Assembly: GCA_963822905.1 (NCBI GenBank)
Contig: CAWGJF010000001.1
Location: 620,001 to 684,000, forward strand
Direction: 5' to 3'
Origin: CAWGJF01 sp963822905
GTDB taxonomy: Bacteria > Bacteroidota > Ignavibacteria > Ignavibacteriales > Ignavibacteriaceae
DNA: 64,000 nt
Positions 45,809 to 54,932 of the stretch are shown here, piece by piece. Every line of letters starts with the position of its first letter. Position 1 is the first letter of the stretch. Both the position numbers and the translations under genes were made by a program. Under the pieces are notes generated by a model. That model did no database searches and was not told the DNA's origin. It worked only from the letters and a program-made list of their open reading frames with translations.

Positions 45809-46786
45809 CTAGCTCATCAATGCAGCGATTGAAGATGTGTTTACAATATCATCAACACTGCAGCCACGACTTAGATCAAAAAATGGTTTTTTAAGTCCCT
45901 GAACCATTGGTCCAACTGCTTCTGCTCCGCCCAATCTTTGTGCTATTTTGTAGCCGATATTTCCTGCATTCAAATCCGGGAATATTAATACGTTTGCTTT
46001 TCCTGCAACTTCACTTCCGGGTGCTTTCTTTTTCCCTATTGATTCAATTATTGCAGCATCAAACTGAAGTTCACCATCAACATTAATATCGGATCTTTTT
46101 TGTCTTACGAGTTTAGCGGCTTCAATAACTTTATCAATTGACTCATGTTCAGCACTTCCTTTTGTTGAGAAGGAAAGCATTGCCACGAATGGTTCTTCAC
46201 CAGTTAGTTTTCTATGATTATCAGCTGTAGAAATTGCAATGTCTGCAAGTTGACTTGCGTCCGGCATCGGTACCACGGCACAATCTGCGAAGCTGTATGA
46301 TTTTTCATGGAACAACATCAAAAAGAAACTCGATACAATTGAAATTCCTTCCGGCATTCCGATGCATTGAATCCCAGCACGCATAACATCTGCTGTTGAA
46401 GCAGTAGATCCGGAAACACTTCCATCAGCCATTCCTTCTTTTACCATCATTGCTCCGAAAAACAAATCACGCTGTAAAGTTTCTCGTGCTTTCTCAATTG
46501 TAATTCCCTTATGCTTTCTTAGGTTATAATAAATGTTTGTAAAGTCACTAAGTTTATCCGACGACATCGGATCAATTATTCTTACACTCTCAAGATTCAC
46601 GTTTAGTTTTTTCGCACTCTCTCTTACTTTTCCTTCATTTCCAAGCGTGATTACAGAAACAAGTTTTTCTCTTGTAAGAATCTCAGTAGCTTTTAACACA
46701 CGTTCGTCGTGAGATTCAGGTAGAACGATTGTTTTCTTTAATTTAGCCGCATTATTTTTAATTTCGTTGAGTAGTTTTAAATCCAT
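45809..46786 (-). CDS. pta: phosphate acetyltransferase
   Basis: Pta interconverts acetyl-CoA and acetyl phosphate in fermentation or acetate metabolism. The protein is the short, single-domain form (about 325 residues). Landmarks are VLPESHDERVLKATEIL near the start, GAMMVKEGMADGSVSGS, FADCAVVPMPDASQLADIA, VAMLSFSTKGSAEHE, ELQFDAAI, NVLIFPDLNAGNIGYKIAQRLGGAEAVGP and the C-terminal RGCSVDDIV. The ATG at position 46786 has a ggga ribosome-binding site about 8 bases upstream, so the ATG at 46807 is less likely. No ackA is adjacent. Confidence 0.93.
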   Translation of the reverse strand: MDLKLLNEIKNNAAKLKKTIVLPESHDERVLKATEILTREKLVSVITLGNEGKVRESAKKLNVNLESVRIIDPMSSDKLSDFTNIYYNLRKHKGITIEKARETLQRDLFFGAMMVKEGMADGSVSGSTASTADVMRAGIQCIGMPEGISIVSSFFLMLFHEKSYSFADCAVVPMPDASQLADIAISTADNHRKLTGEEPFVAMLSFSTKGSAEHESIDKVIEAAKLVRQKRSDINVDGELQFDAAIIESIGKKKAPGSEVAGKANVLIFPDLNAGNIGYKIAQRLGGAEAVGPMVQGLKKPFFDLSRGCSVDDIVNTSSIAALMS

Positions 46787-46994
46787 ATTTTTTCCCGAAT
46801 TTTTCAAAAATGATCATTAAATTTACGAAATTTATGTCTGAGTTAATTTTTATTTCTACCAGGAAATGTACTCGAATATTTAGATAGACTAATGGATGTA
46901 ATTAGATTTAAAATGATTAAATTTCGATTAAAAAAACGGTTTTTAGATTGCTTTTTGATAGCAAATAACATACATTCACAATCTTAATTTTGAT

Positions 46995-47697
46995 ATGATT
47001 GCTGAAAATCTTAGGCGGCTAAATGATCAAATTAATCAAAAATGCAAAGAAATTAATCGTGATACTTCGGAAATTAATCTAATAGCTGTTTCTAAGTATT
47101 TTGGAATTAATGCAATAAATGAAGCTTTTGATCTTGGCCTGACAAACTTCGGGGAGAATAAAGCCCAGGAGTTACGAGATAAGTTTGAAATTATTGGAAA
47201 TAGAATCACCTGGCATTTTATTGGTTCTTTGCAGCGTAATAAAGTAAAATACGTAGTTAAATCTGCATCCTTTATCCATTCCGTCGATTCAATTTCCCTT
47301 GCCGAAGAGATAGATAGTCAAGCCGAAAAGATTGATAAAAAGCAAAAAATACTTATAGAAGTAAAAACTTCTTATGAGAATTCTAAATCTGGTGTTGAAA
47401 AACAGTCAGAAATCTATCAGTTAGCTGAGTATTGCAAGTCTGCAAAAAATATTGAACTGGTAGGATTAACTGACAATGGCTCCTTTTACGGAAAATATGG
47501 TTGAAATAAGAAAAAGCTTTAAAGATTTAGGTAAATTAAAAGATGAATTAAATTCATCCGGGTATAATCTTAAAGAATTATCAATGGGAATGACCAGTGA
47601 TTTTTTAATAGCAATTGAAGAAGGAGCAACAATGCTTCGGATAGGTTCTGCCATCTTTGGCGAAAGGGATTATTCAAAAGATTGGAGGCATAAATGA
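46995..47697 (+). pseudogene. yggS: pyridoxal phosphate homeostasis protein (YggS/PROSC family), frame broken once
   Basis: YggS binds pyridoxal phosphate and maintains its balance; it is not a catabolic enzyme. The frame from 46995 to 47504 has the PLP-binding Lys in LIAVSKYFG, LTNFGENKAQEL, TWHFIGSLQRNK and IHSVDS. At about 47470 one extra base (a C inside ggattaactgacaatg) shifts the frame; without it the protein continues LMTMAPFTENM and joins the 47476-47697 frame with GMTSDFLIAIEEGATMLRIGSAIFGER. The rest is intact. The combined protein of about 233 residues is the usual length. It is 4 bases upstream of the divIVA-like start, a common gene order. Confidence 0.85.
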
Positions 47698-48230
47698 ATA
47701 TTTCTCCATTATTTATTAAGCGACAGGAATTCACGCGCGTAATGCGCGGTTTTGATGCTGATGAAGTAAAAGATTTTCTCGATAAGCTGGCCAGTCAGAT
47801 TGAAGGTATGTTATCTGAAAATGAAAACCTTAAACAGGAAATAGAGGCTTTGAATGAAAAGGTTTTTGAATTCCAGAGAATCGAAAAAAATCTTCAGGAT
47901 ACTCTATTGAAGGCTCAGGAATCTTCGACAAGAACTATGGAATCTACCAAGAAACAAACAAACCTGATGGTGAAAGAAGCCGAGATTAAGGCATCCCAGA
48001 TTATTGAAAAAGCAAAAGAGAATGCAAACGACATTCGTAATGCTGTAATTTCATTACGTGAAGAAAGAAACCTGATCGCTGCAAAATTAAAAGCTATTAT
48101 TAGTTCACAATCAACTCTTCTTGAAGGAAAAATAAAAGAAGCAGGTGATGAAGCTGCAAAACCAAGGAAACAGGAAAAAAGCGAAAATATAGATATTGAT
48201 GTTGATGATATTGTGAATAAAATATTATGA
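47694..48230 (+). CDS. DivIVA-domain coiled-coil protein
   Basis: A 178-residue cytosolic protein. The N-terminal segment ISPLFIKRQEFTRVMRGFDADEVKDFLD is the DivIVA lipid-binding module, including the KRQEF...RGFD pattern. The rest is a long coiled coil (residues 35-150) with an acidic C-terminal tail. DivIVA proteins recognise membrane curvature at poles and division sites and recruit partners. It overlaps yggS and the next gene by four bases each, and a membrane protein with a related coiled coil is encoded two genes downstream. Confidence 0.88.
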   Translation: MNISPLFIKRQEFTRVMRGFDADEVKDFLDKLASQIEGMLSENENLKQEIEALNEKVFEFQRIEKNLQDTLLKAQESSTRTMESTKKQTNLMVKEAEIKASQIIEKAKENANDIRNAVISLREERNLIAAKLKAIISSQSTLLEGKIKEAGDEAAKPRKQEKSENIDIDVDDIVNKIL

Positions 48231-49048
48231 GCGAACTGATCACAAAGATAAATGAAACTGTTTCTGTTATAAGAAAATTTACAAATGATAATTACCCGGT
48301 AGGCATTATTTTAGGAACCGGGCTTGGTGGTTTAGTTAATGATATTGTTGTTGAACATGAGATAGAATACAGCAGTCTGCCATATTTTCCTCTCTCAACG
48401 GTTGAGTCGCACAACGGCAAATTGATTCTTGGAAAAATTGTAGACAAAAATGTAGTAGCAATGCAAGGAAGGTTTCATTATTACGAAGGATATTCGATGC
48501 AGCAGATTACTTATCCTGTAAGGGTTATGAAATTCCTTGGTGTTGAAACTTTGCTTGTTTCAAATGCCTGTGGCGGTATGAATCCTGCTTACCGACGTGG
48601 AGACCTGATGATAATGAGCGATCATATTAATTTGTTGGGTGATAATCCTCTTATCGGGAAAAATGAAGATGAACTCGGACCAAGATTTCCCGATATGAGT
48701 GAACCATATGATTATAACCTGATCAAGTTAGGTGAAGAAGTTGCGAAGGAAAATAATCTTAAAGTTCATAAAGGTATTTATGTTGCTGTCCCCGGACCTA
48801 ATCTTGAAACAAAAGCAGAGTACAAATACCTGAGATTTATTGGTGCAGATGTAGTTGGGATGTCAACAATTCCTGAAAATATTGTTGCCAACCATATGGG
48901 AATGAAAGTTTTTGGAATGAGTATTATTACCGATGAATGTTTTCCTGACTCGCTTAAGTCTGTTAATGTACAGGAAATTATTGCTGCAGCAATGGAAGCT
49001 GAACCGAAAATGACTTTAATTATGAAAGAATTAATTAAGAGATTATAA
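48227..49048 (+). CDS. purine nucleoside phosphorylase, class I (PNP/MTAP type)
   Basis: Phosphorolyses inosine and guanosine to the base and ribose-1-phosphate in purine salvage. The 273-residue protein carries GIILGTGLGGLV, GRFHYYEGYSMQQI, SNACGGMNPAYRRGDLMIM, DHINLLGDNPLIG, YVAVPGPNLETKAEY and VGMSTIPENIVANHMGM, which form the phosphate and nucleoside pockets of the trimeric PNP family. The gene overlaps divIVA by 4 bases and the following membrane protein by 1 base (TAATG). Confidence 0.93.
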   Translation: MSELITKINETVSVIRKFTNDNYPVGIILGTGLGGLVNDIVVEHEIEYSSLPYFPLSTVESHNGKLILGKIVDKNVVAMQGRFHYYEGYSMQQITYPVRVMKFLGVETLLVSNACGGMNPAYRRGDLMIMSDHINLLGDNPLIGKNEDELGPRFPDMSEPYDYNLIKLGEEVAKENNLKVHKGIYVAVPGPNLETKAEYKYLRFIGADVVGMSTIPENIVANHMGMKVFGMSIITDECFPDSLKSVNVQEIIAAAMEAEPKMTLIMKELIKRL

Positions 49049-49659
49049 TGGAACAGAAATCATTATCAAATTACCTTATACCAGTTTTACTCGGTATTTT
49101 AATTTTTGCCTCTGATTTTCTCAACACTGATTTGTTCAATTTTGGTGAGAAAAATTTTGCTGTATGGTTCGTTCTTGCAGTATTATGTTTTGCCTGTGGC
49201 TGGTACATTGATAAAACTCTTGGATGGCAAATTGGCGGAAAAGTTTTATTCGCGGTGATTATTTCTGTTACACTTGTTAGCGTCATCATGATTATTTTCT
49301 TCAGTGATTATTTCGGTGCAACGGAACTACTAACTGAAAATCTGATTTTATACAGCTTAAGAAACATTATGCTAGGAGCAATGGGAATTTTTGGAATGGC
49401 AATTCAGGAAGTGCTTACATCCGAAAAGGAAACAGCCATATTAAAAGAAAAAGTTGCTGTACTTGAAAAAGTAAGTGATACATCAAAAAAAGAAGCGACA
49501 CTTATAGTAAAAGAAGCTCAGATTAAAGCAGATAAAATTGTTAATGATGCTGAACTTGTTGCAAAAAATATAATATTGAGAAAAGAAAGAATCGAAAGAG
49601 AATTAAAGGAATTTATCCAAACAGAAAAAGAATTGATCAAGCGTTACGAAGAATTATAG
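49048..49659 (+). CDS. membrane protein with cytoplasmic coiled coil
   Basis: A 203-residue protein of no recognised family. It has four probable membrane helices (residues 8-25, 38-55, 65-86 and 103-120) and a C-terminal coiled coil from about residue 125 to 203. The stretch KKEATLIVKEAQIKADKIV resembles KKQTNLMVKEAEIKASQII in the DivIVA-type protein two genes upstream. It is translationally coupled to the phosphorylase gene and 13 bases from ileS. The likeness suggests that it may associate with the DivIVA-like protein at the membrane; this is inference. Confidence 0.7.
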   Translation: MEQKSLSNYLIPVLLGILIFASDFLNTDLFNFGEKNFAVWFVLAVLCFACGWYIDKTLGWQIGGKVLFAVIISVTLVSVIMIIFFSDYFGATELLTENLILYSLRNIMLGAMGIFGMAIQEVLTSEKETAILKEKVAVLEKVSDTSKKEATLIVKEAQIKADKIVNDAELVAKNIILRKERIERELKEFIQTEKELIKRYEEL

Positions 49660-49672
49660 TGAATACGAGTAT

Positions 49673-52600
49673 ATGAGCTCAAAACTATTTCAACAAAATT
49701 TAGAAAAAATAAGCTACCCAAAACTTGAAGAAGAAATTCTCAAGTTCTGGGAAAGTAATAAGATTTTTGAAAAAAGTGTTTCTTCAAGAAGTAAAGATAA
49801 TCCATTTACTTTTTATGAAGGACCGCCTACCGCAAATGGCAAACCGGGTATCCATCATGTAATGTCCAGAACTTTAAAAGATCTTGTCTGCCGTTATAAG
49901 ACTCAGCAAGGTTATCGGGTTGAAAGAAAAGCAGGATGGGATACACACGGTCTTCCGGTTGAAATAGAAGTTGAAAAGAAACTCGGTATCAAACACAAAA
50001 GAGAAGTCTTTGATTACGGAGTTGAAAAATATAACAAAGCCTGCCGTGAATCAGTTTTCACTTATCTCGATCTTTGGGAAAAAATGACATCGCGTATGGG
50101 TTACTGGATCGATCTTGATTCTGCTTATATAACTCTAAAAAATGAATATATAGAATCTGTCTGGTGGGCATTAAAAACTTTATTTGATAAAGGTCTGATT
50201 TATAAAGATTATAAAATTGTTCCGCAGGATCCGAAATCAGAAACAGTTCTCTCTTCTCATGAACTTGCACTTGGTTACCGGGAGACTAAAGATCCTTCTG
50301 TTTATGTACTCTTCAAAATAAAAGATAAAGATGAATATTTTCTGGTGTGGACGACAACGCCATGGACATTGATTTCTAATGTTGCGTTGGCTGTTGGTCC
50401 CGATGTTGACTATGTAAAAATCAAAACCAATGATAAAAAAATAATACTCGCAAAAGAAAGGCTTTCAGTTATTGATGGCGAGTATGAAATTCTTGATGAG
50501 ATGAAAGGTCAAACTTTCGAGAGAACAGAGTATGAACAATTGATGAATTATGTCCAGCCAAACAAAAAAGCCTTTTATGTTTGTCTTGCTGACTTTGTAA
50601 GTACAGAAGATGGTTCCGGGATTGTGCATATGGCTCCGGCTTTTGGAGCAGATGACTATGAGCTTTCAAAAAAATATGATCTACCGATGCTGCAGCCTGT
50701 AACACGTGCAGGTACTTTCACTGATGAAGTGAGTGATTATGCCGGTCAGTTTGTCAAAGATGCTGATAAAGATATCATCATCAAACTAAAACAGGAAGGC
50801 AAGCTTTATAAAAAAGGAACCATAGTTCACACTTATCCATTTAGCTGGCGTCACGAAGATGTCCCGGTGATTTATTATGCGCGTGAATCATGGTTTATCA
50901 AAACTACAAGTGTTGTCAACAGGATGATTGAGCTGAATAAAACCATTAATTGGGCCCCGCCCGAAGTTGGTTCCGGCAGATTTGGTAACTGGCTCGAGGA
51001 AAATAAAGACTGGGCCCTGTCACGCGATAGATTTTGGGCTACTCCTCTTCCGGTTTGGGTTAGTGAAGATAGCGATATGTTTGCAGTTGGAAGCATTGAA
51101 GAATTGAAAGAAGGATTTGTTGATGAAGATGGGAAACGAACCAAAGTTAGTGAATTAAAAGAAATTGATTTACACAAACCTTTTGTTGATAAAATCTTTT
51201 TCGAAAAAAATGGGAAGGTATTTAAAAGAACGCCGGAATTAATTGATGTATGGTTTGATTCGGGTTCTATGCCTTTTGCACAATATCATTACCCTTTCGA
51301 GAATAAAGAATTTTTTGAAAAGAATGCTTTTCCCGCAGATTTTATTTGTGAAGGAATTGACCAAACACGTGGTTGGTTTTATACTTTGCACGCAATTTCA
51401 ACAATGCTTTTTGATAATGTTGCGTTCAAGAATATAATAGTGAATGAATTGATTCTTGACAAGAACGGAATAAAAATGTCCAAATCAAAGGGCAACACAG
51501 TTGATCCGTTTTTACTTTTTGATAAGTATGGTGCTGATTCAACAAGATGGTATTTAGTTACGACAAGTCCTCCATGGCGTCCAACTTTATTTGATGAAGA
51601 AGGCCTGGTTGATGTTCAAAGAAAATTTTTCGGAACATTTTTGAATACATATTCATTCTTTGCATTGTATGCGAATATAGACAGGTTTAATTTTTCTGAT
51701 GCCGAAATACCATTTGAAAAGAGAGAAGAAATTGACCGTTGGATTATTTCCAAACTAAATTCGCTTGTTGAAGAATATGTAAAATTAATGGATGAATATG
51801 ATGTTACAAAAGCAGCACGAGCGGTTTCAACGTTCACAATAGATCATCTTTCAAACTGGTATGTAAGACGATGCAGAAGAAGATTCTGGAAATCTGAAAT
51901 GAATCAGAATAAACTTTCAGCATATCAAACACTATATGAATGTTTAATAACAGTTTGTAAACTGACAGCACCAATTGCTCCTTTTCTTTCAGAAAAAATT
52001 TACTTGAACTTAAATTCAATAACGGGAAAAGAGAAATTTGAATCAGTTCATTTATCTGATTTTCCTGAAGCAGGATTTATTGACAGGGAACTTGAACTTA
52101 AGATGGAAGTCGCACAAAATGTTGTTTATCTCACACGTGCAATGAGAGCAAAAGCAAATCTTAAAGTTCGACAGCCGCTTAAAAAAATTATGGTTGTTGT
52201 GGATAAAGAAAAAAGAGATGCATTAAGTTCAATGAAAGATGTTATTCTTGAAGAAGTAAATATCAAAGAGCTGGTTGTTCTGGAAGATGATTCAAAGATT
52301 GTCAGTAAATCAGCAAAAGGAAATTTTAAATCTATCGGACCTAAGTTTGGTAAGTTGGTAAACCCTGTTGCTAACGCAATTAAATTATTTGACGGCAAAC
52401 AGATTAAAGCACTTGAGAATGGTGAATCAATCAGTATAAAAATTAACGATGAAGAAATTGAAATAGTAAAAGACGATGTCGAAATTGTAAGTTCTGAAAT
52501 TACCGGCTGGGTTGTGGAAAGCGAAAGCGGTGTTACTGTGGCAATTGATGCTGAACTTGACGAGACACTTATTTCTGAGGGTTTAGCAAGAGAATTTGTG

Positions 52601-52837
52601 AACAGAATTCAGAACATGAGAAAAGATGCAGGTTTTGAGGTAACTGATAAAATTCTTATTAAATTTGATGGAAATGAAAAATTTGTATCTGCGATTGAAA
52701 ATTTTTCGGGTTATATTGCAAATGAAACCCTTGCAGATAAAGTTGAAAGAAATTCAATTTTTAACGGGGGAATTAAACAAGAGTGGACAATTGGGGAATT
52801 TAATTGTACAATTCAAATTGAAAAGTTAAATCTGTAA
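49673..52837 (+). CDS. ileS: isoleucyl-tRNA synthetase, eukaryote-like (IleS2-type) form
   Basis: Charges tRNA(Ile). The 1054-residue length and signature sequences fit class I synthetases: EGPPTANGKPGIHHVMSR contains the HIGH-equivalent motif as HHVM, the editing domain is present, and KNGIKMSKSKGN holds the KMSKS loop. The GIHH form and the C-terminal anticodon-binding region are those of the eukaryote-like bacterial type found in Bacteroidetes relatives, not the E. coli type. It starts at ATG 13 bases after the membrane coiled-coil gene, and is followed 17 bases later by the DksA-like gene. Confidence 0.95.
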   Translation: MSSKLFQQNLEKISYPKLEEEILKFWESNKIFEKSVSSRSKDNPFTFYEGPPTANGKPGIHHVMSRTLKDLVCRYKTQQGYRVERKAGWDTHGLPVEIEVEKKLGIKHKREVFDYGVEKYNKACRESVFTYLDLWEKMTSRMGYWIDLDSAYITLKNEYIESVWWALKTLFDKGLIYKDYKIVPQDPKSETVLSSHELALGYRETKDPSVYVLFKIKDKDEYFLVWTTTPWTLISNVALAVGPDVDYVKIKTNDKKIILAKERLSVIDGEYEILDEMKGQTFERTEYEQLMNYVQPNKKAFYVCLADFVSTEDGSGIVHMAPAFGADDYELSKKYDLPMLQPVTRAGTFTDEVSDYAGQFVKDADKDIIIKLKQEGKLYKKGTIVHTYPFSWRHEDVPVIYYARESWFIKTTSVVNRMIELNKTINWAPPEVGSGRFGNWLEENKDWALSRDRFWATPLPVWVSEDSDMFAVGSIEELKEGFVDEDGKRTKVSELKEIDLHKPFVDKIFFEKNGKVFKRTPELIDVWFDSGSMPFAQYHYPFENKEFFEKNAFPADFICEGIDQTRGWFYTLHAISTMLFDNVAFKNIIVNELILDKNGIKMSKSKGNTVDPFLLFDKYGADSTRWYLVTTSPPWRPTLFDEEGLVDVQRKFFGTFLNTYSFFALYANIDRFNFSDAEIPFEKREEIDRWIISKLNSLVEEYVKLMDEYDVTKAARAVSTFTIDHLSNWYVRRCRRRFWKSEMNQNKLSAYQTLYECLITVCKLTAPIAPFLSEKIYLNLNSITGKEKFESVHLSDFPEAGFIDRELELKMEVAQNVVYLTRAMRAKANLKVRQPLKKIMVVVDKEKRDALSSMKDVILEEVNIKELVVLEDDSKIVSKSAKGNFKSIGPKFGKLVNPVANAIKLFDGKQIKALENGESISIKINDEEIEIVKDDVEIVSSEITGWVVESESGVTVAIDAELDETLISEGLAREFVNRIQNMRKDAGFEVTDKILIKFDGNEKFVSAIENFSGYIANETLADKVERNSIFNGGIKQEWTIGEFNCTIQIEKLNL

Positions 52838-52854
52838 ACAGAGGAGACCCTTCA

Positions 52855-53610
52855 ATGGCAAAGAAAACACTAAAAAAAACAGCAGCTAAAAAGACAAAAA
52901 AAACTTCCGGAGCAAAAGTGAAAAAAACGACTAAGAAAACTTCTCCTAAAAAGAAACCAACAGTAAAGTCATCGGCTAAAAAGACAACAAAAAAGAAAAC
53001 AGTTACTAAAAAGACAGTAACAAAGAAAAGCGCAGCTAAGAAAGCTGAAAACAAGAAAACCAAATCTCCTAAAGCATTGCATAAGGAAACTTCGGTTGAA
53101 AAAGTAAAACATCAAAAAATTGTTTCGAAACCAAAAAAAGAATTAGCAACTGAAGATGAATTTTCTGTTGCGGAAAGAAGAGCAAAGGCATTAAAGAAAA
53201 TAAAAGGTTACGGAAAAAAAGAACTTGATCATTTTAGAGATGTAATTCTTGAAAAGCGCGATGAGATAATTGAACAACTCCAAAACCTTAAAGAGCAAAT
53301 GCTTGACCCGACAACAGGTGAATATATAAATGAAAATTCTCCTTATTCGCTTCACATGGCTGAACAAGGAACAGATGCAATGGAAAGAGAAAAAACTTTT
53401 CTATATGCTCAGCGTGAAAATAAATTCCTTGGATATCTTGAAGATGCATTGAAAAGAATTGAAAACGGAACATATGGAATTTGTGTCGAATGTATTGAGG
53501 AACCACAAAATTTATGCGAAACCTGTCCACTAATTCCCAAGGAAAGATTATTTGCAGTGCCACACAGTCAACATTGTTTACCTATAAAACAAAGACAGGA
53601 GAGAAAGTAG
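52855..53610 (+). CDS. TraR/DksA-family zinc-finger protein with lysine-rich N-terminal tail
   Basis: A 251-residue protein. The first 100 or so residues are Lys/Ala/Thr-rich and resemble bacterial histone H1-like tails. The remainder is a DksA-type coiled coil (HFRDVILEKRDEIIEQLQNL) and C-terminal zinc finger. The finger is unusual: Cys210 and Cys213 start it, an inserted segment adds Cys221 and Cys224, and only Cys241 remains from the final CxxC pair. DksA relatives bind RNA polymerase through the secondary channel and adjust transcription with ppGpp. The basic tail could add nucleic acid binding. It is closely spaced with ileS and two lspA genes. A strong gagg ribosome-binding site precedes the ATG. 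Confidence 0.85.
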   Translation: MAKKTLKKTAAKKTKKTSGAKVKKTTKKTSPKKKPTVKSSAKKTTKKKTVTKKTVTKKSAAKKAENKKTKSPKALHKETSVEKVKHQKIVSKPKKELATEDEFSVAERRAKALKKIKGYGKKELDHFRDVILEKRDEIIEQLQNLKEQMLDPTTGEYINENSPYSLHMAEQGTDAMEREKTFLYAQRENKFLGYLEDALKRIENGTYGICVECIEEPQNLCETCPLIPKERLFAVPHSQHCLPIKQRQERK

Positions 53611-53646
53611 TTACCCAATTTAATTGATGACTATAGAGTATATATT

Positions 53647-54240
53647 TTGAGAATATTTTTTGTTTCATTTCTCGTAATTCTTGTTGACCAGGTTTCGAAG
53701 TTTGCGGTTAAGGGTTTTAAGATTCCTCTGCTAAATATTCATCATTCGGGCATGCATTACGCTGAAAGCACATCTATAATTCACAATTTCCTTTATTTTA
53801 CATTTGTGGAAAATCCGGGTATCGCATTTGGTTTGGATTTTGGACCGGATTACAGAACTCTTGTCACTCTCCTGACATTTATTGCCTGTGGAGGATTACT
53901 TCTATATTATTACAGAATTCGTAAACAAGAAACTATGATGAAAGTTTCTATTGCTATCCTGATTGGCGGTGCTTTTGGTAACTTGTTTGATAGAGTTTTC
54001 TATGGAGTAATTTATAATTATGCCCCTCTGTTCGAAGGTAAAGTTGTTGATTTTTTAGACGTTAGATTTCTGAATCTTTTTTTTCTGAGAAATACAACCG
54101 GCATATATGTTTTTAACCTGGCAGATATGGCCATACTTTTTGGTGTAATTTCATTTGTAGTGATCGTAAGCAAGAAGAAAAAGCAAATCCCTGAACCGGT
54201 CATAATTGATTCCCAGAATATTAAACAGGAATCTCTGTGA
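53647..54240 (+). CDS. lspA: lipoprotein signal peptidase (first of two)
   Basis: LspA cleaves lipoprotein signal peptides in the inner membrane. The 197-residue protein has four transmembrane helices. The conserved segments are LVDQVSKFAVK at the N-terminus, TFVENPGIAFGLDF, GGAFGNLFDRVFYGV with one catalytic Asp, VVDFLDV and FNLADMAILFG with the second catalytic Asp. It is slightly longer than usual, with a basic tail. Translation starts at a TTG. The next gene is a second lspA, overlapping by 4 bases. Confidence 0.9.
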   Translation: MRIFFVSFLVILVDQVSKFAVKGFKIPLLNIHHSGMHYAESTSIIHNFLYFTFVENPGIAFGLDFGPDYRTLVTLLTFIACGGLLLYYYRIRKQETMMKVSIAILIGGAFGNLFDRVFYGVIYNYAPLFEGKVVDFLDVRFLNLFFLRNTTGIYVFNLADMAILFGVISFVVIVSKKKKQIPEPVIIDSQNIKQESL

Positions 54241-54932
54241 AGGTATTGTGGGTAACCTTTTCAGTTATAATTGTTGACCAGCTTTCCAAGTTCTATATTA
54301 AAGGCATAAATCTTCCTTCGCTGGATATCAAACTGACAGGAATGTATCCAGGTGAATCAATTCCGGTTATTGGGAATTTTTTTAAAATCACTTTTATTGA
54401 AAATCCCGGAATGGCCTTTGGATTTGATCCCGGTTCAGGTTACAAATTCTGGATCTCATTGTTTTCACTTGCCGCAAGTATTGGATTATTAATTTATTTT
54501 TATTCCGCAAGGAAAAAAACTTTAAGCCTTCGTATCGCAATTGCAATGATATTAGGCGGAGCAATCGGGAATCTAATTGATCGTGCATTTTATGGAATAA
54601 TCTTTCACTATGCTCCTTTGTTTTACGGTAAGGTTGTCGATTTCCTCGACGTGGATTTTTTTGATTTTTCAATTCTAGGTAGGAGCTACGATCGGTGGCC
54701 GATTTTCAATATTGCAGATGCGTCCGTAACTATTGGTGTCTTGATTTTATTATTTTTTTATAAGCAGGTAAAAAAAGAAGAAGAATTAACTCCTTCAAGT
54801 GAAACAATAAATACAAACATTCCCAAAATTTCTTCATCAATAAAAAATGAAGAAGATAATAAAACTGATATAACAACTTCTGGAGATAGTGCACCGGAAA
54901 ATGACAAACCTGATAAAGGAAAAGAAGTATAA
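54237..54932 (+). CDS. lspA: lipoprotein signal peptidase (second, tandem paralogue)
   Basis: A second LspA of 231 residues, with VDQLSKFYIKG, TFIENPGMAFGFD, ILGGAIGNLIDRAFYGI, VVDFLDVDF and FNIADASVTIGV, so both catalytic Asp residues are kept. Its last 55 residues are an acidic, Ser/Thr/Asn-rich tail absent from the first copy. Start is GTG, inside the end of the first lspA (4-base overlap). The similar N-termini and same motif spacing indicate tandem duplication followed by divergence. Which copy handles which lipoproteins cannot be told from sequence. Confidence 0.9.
   Translation: MKVLWVTFSVIIVDQLSKFYIKGINLPSLDIKLTGMYPGESIPVIGNFFKITFIENPGMAFGFDPGSGYKFWISLFSLAASIGLLIYFYSARKKTLSLRIAIAMILGGAIGNLIDRAFYGIIFHYAPLFYGKVVDFLDVDFFDFSILGRSYDRWPIFNIADASVTIGVLILLFFYKQVKKEEELTPSSETINTNIPKISSSIKNEEDNKTDITTSGDSAPENDKPDKGKEV

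Noticed and set aside
47460..47500. Programmed frameshift in yggS
   Set aside because: No slippery heptamer or downstream pseudoknot is seen at the break, and the family is not known to use frameshifting. A simple one-base insertion explains it.
52800..53063. Apparent small hydrophobic protein on the minus strand
   Set aside because: It is the complement of the Lys-rich tail, where AAA codons read as Phe on the other strand. No ribosome-binding site or family match supports it.
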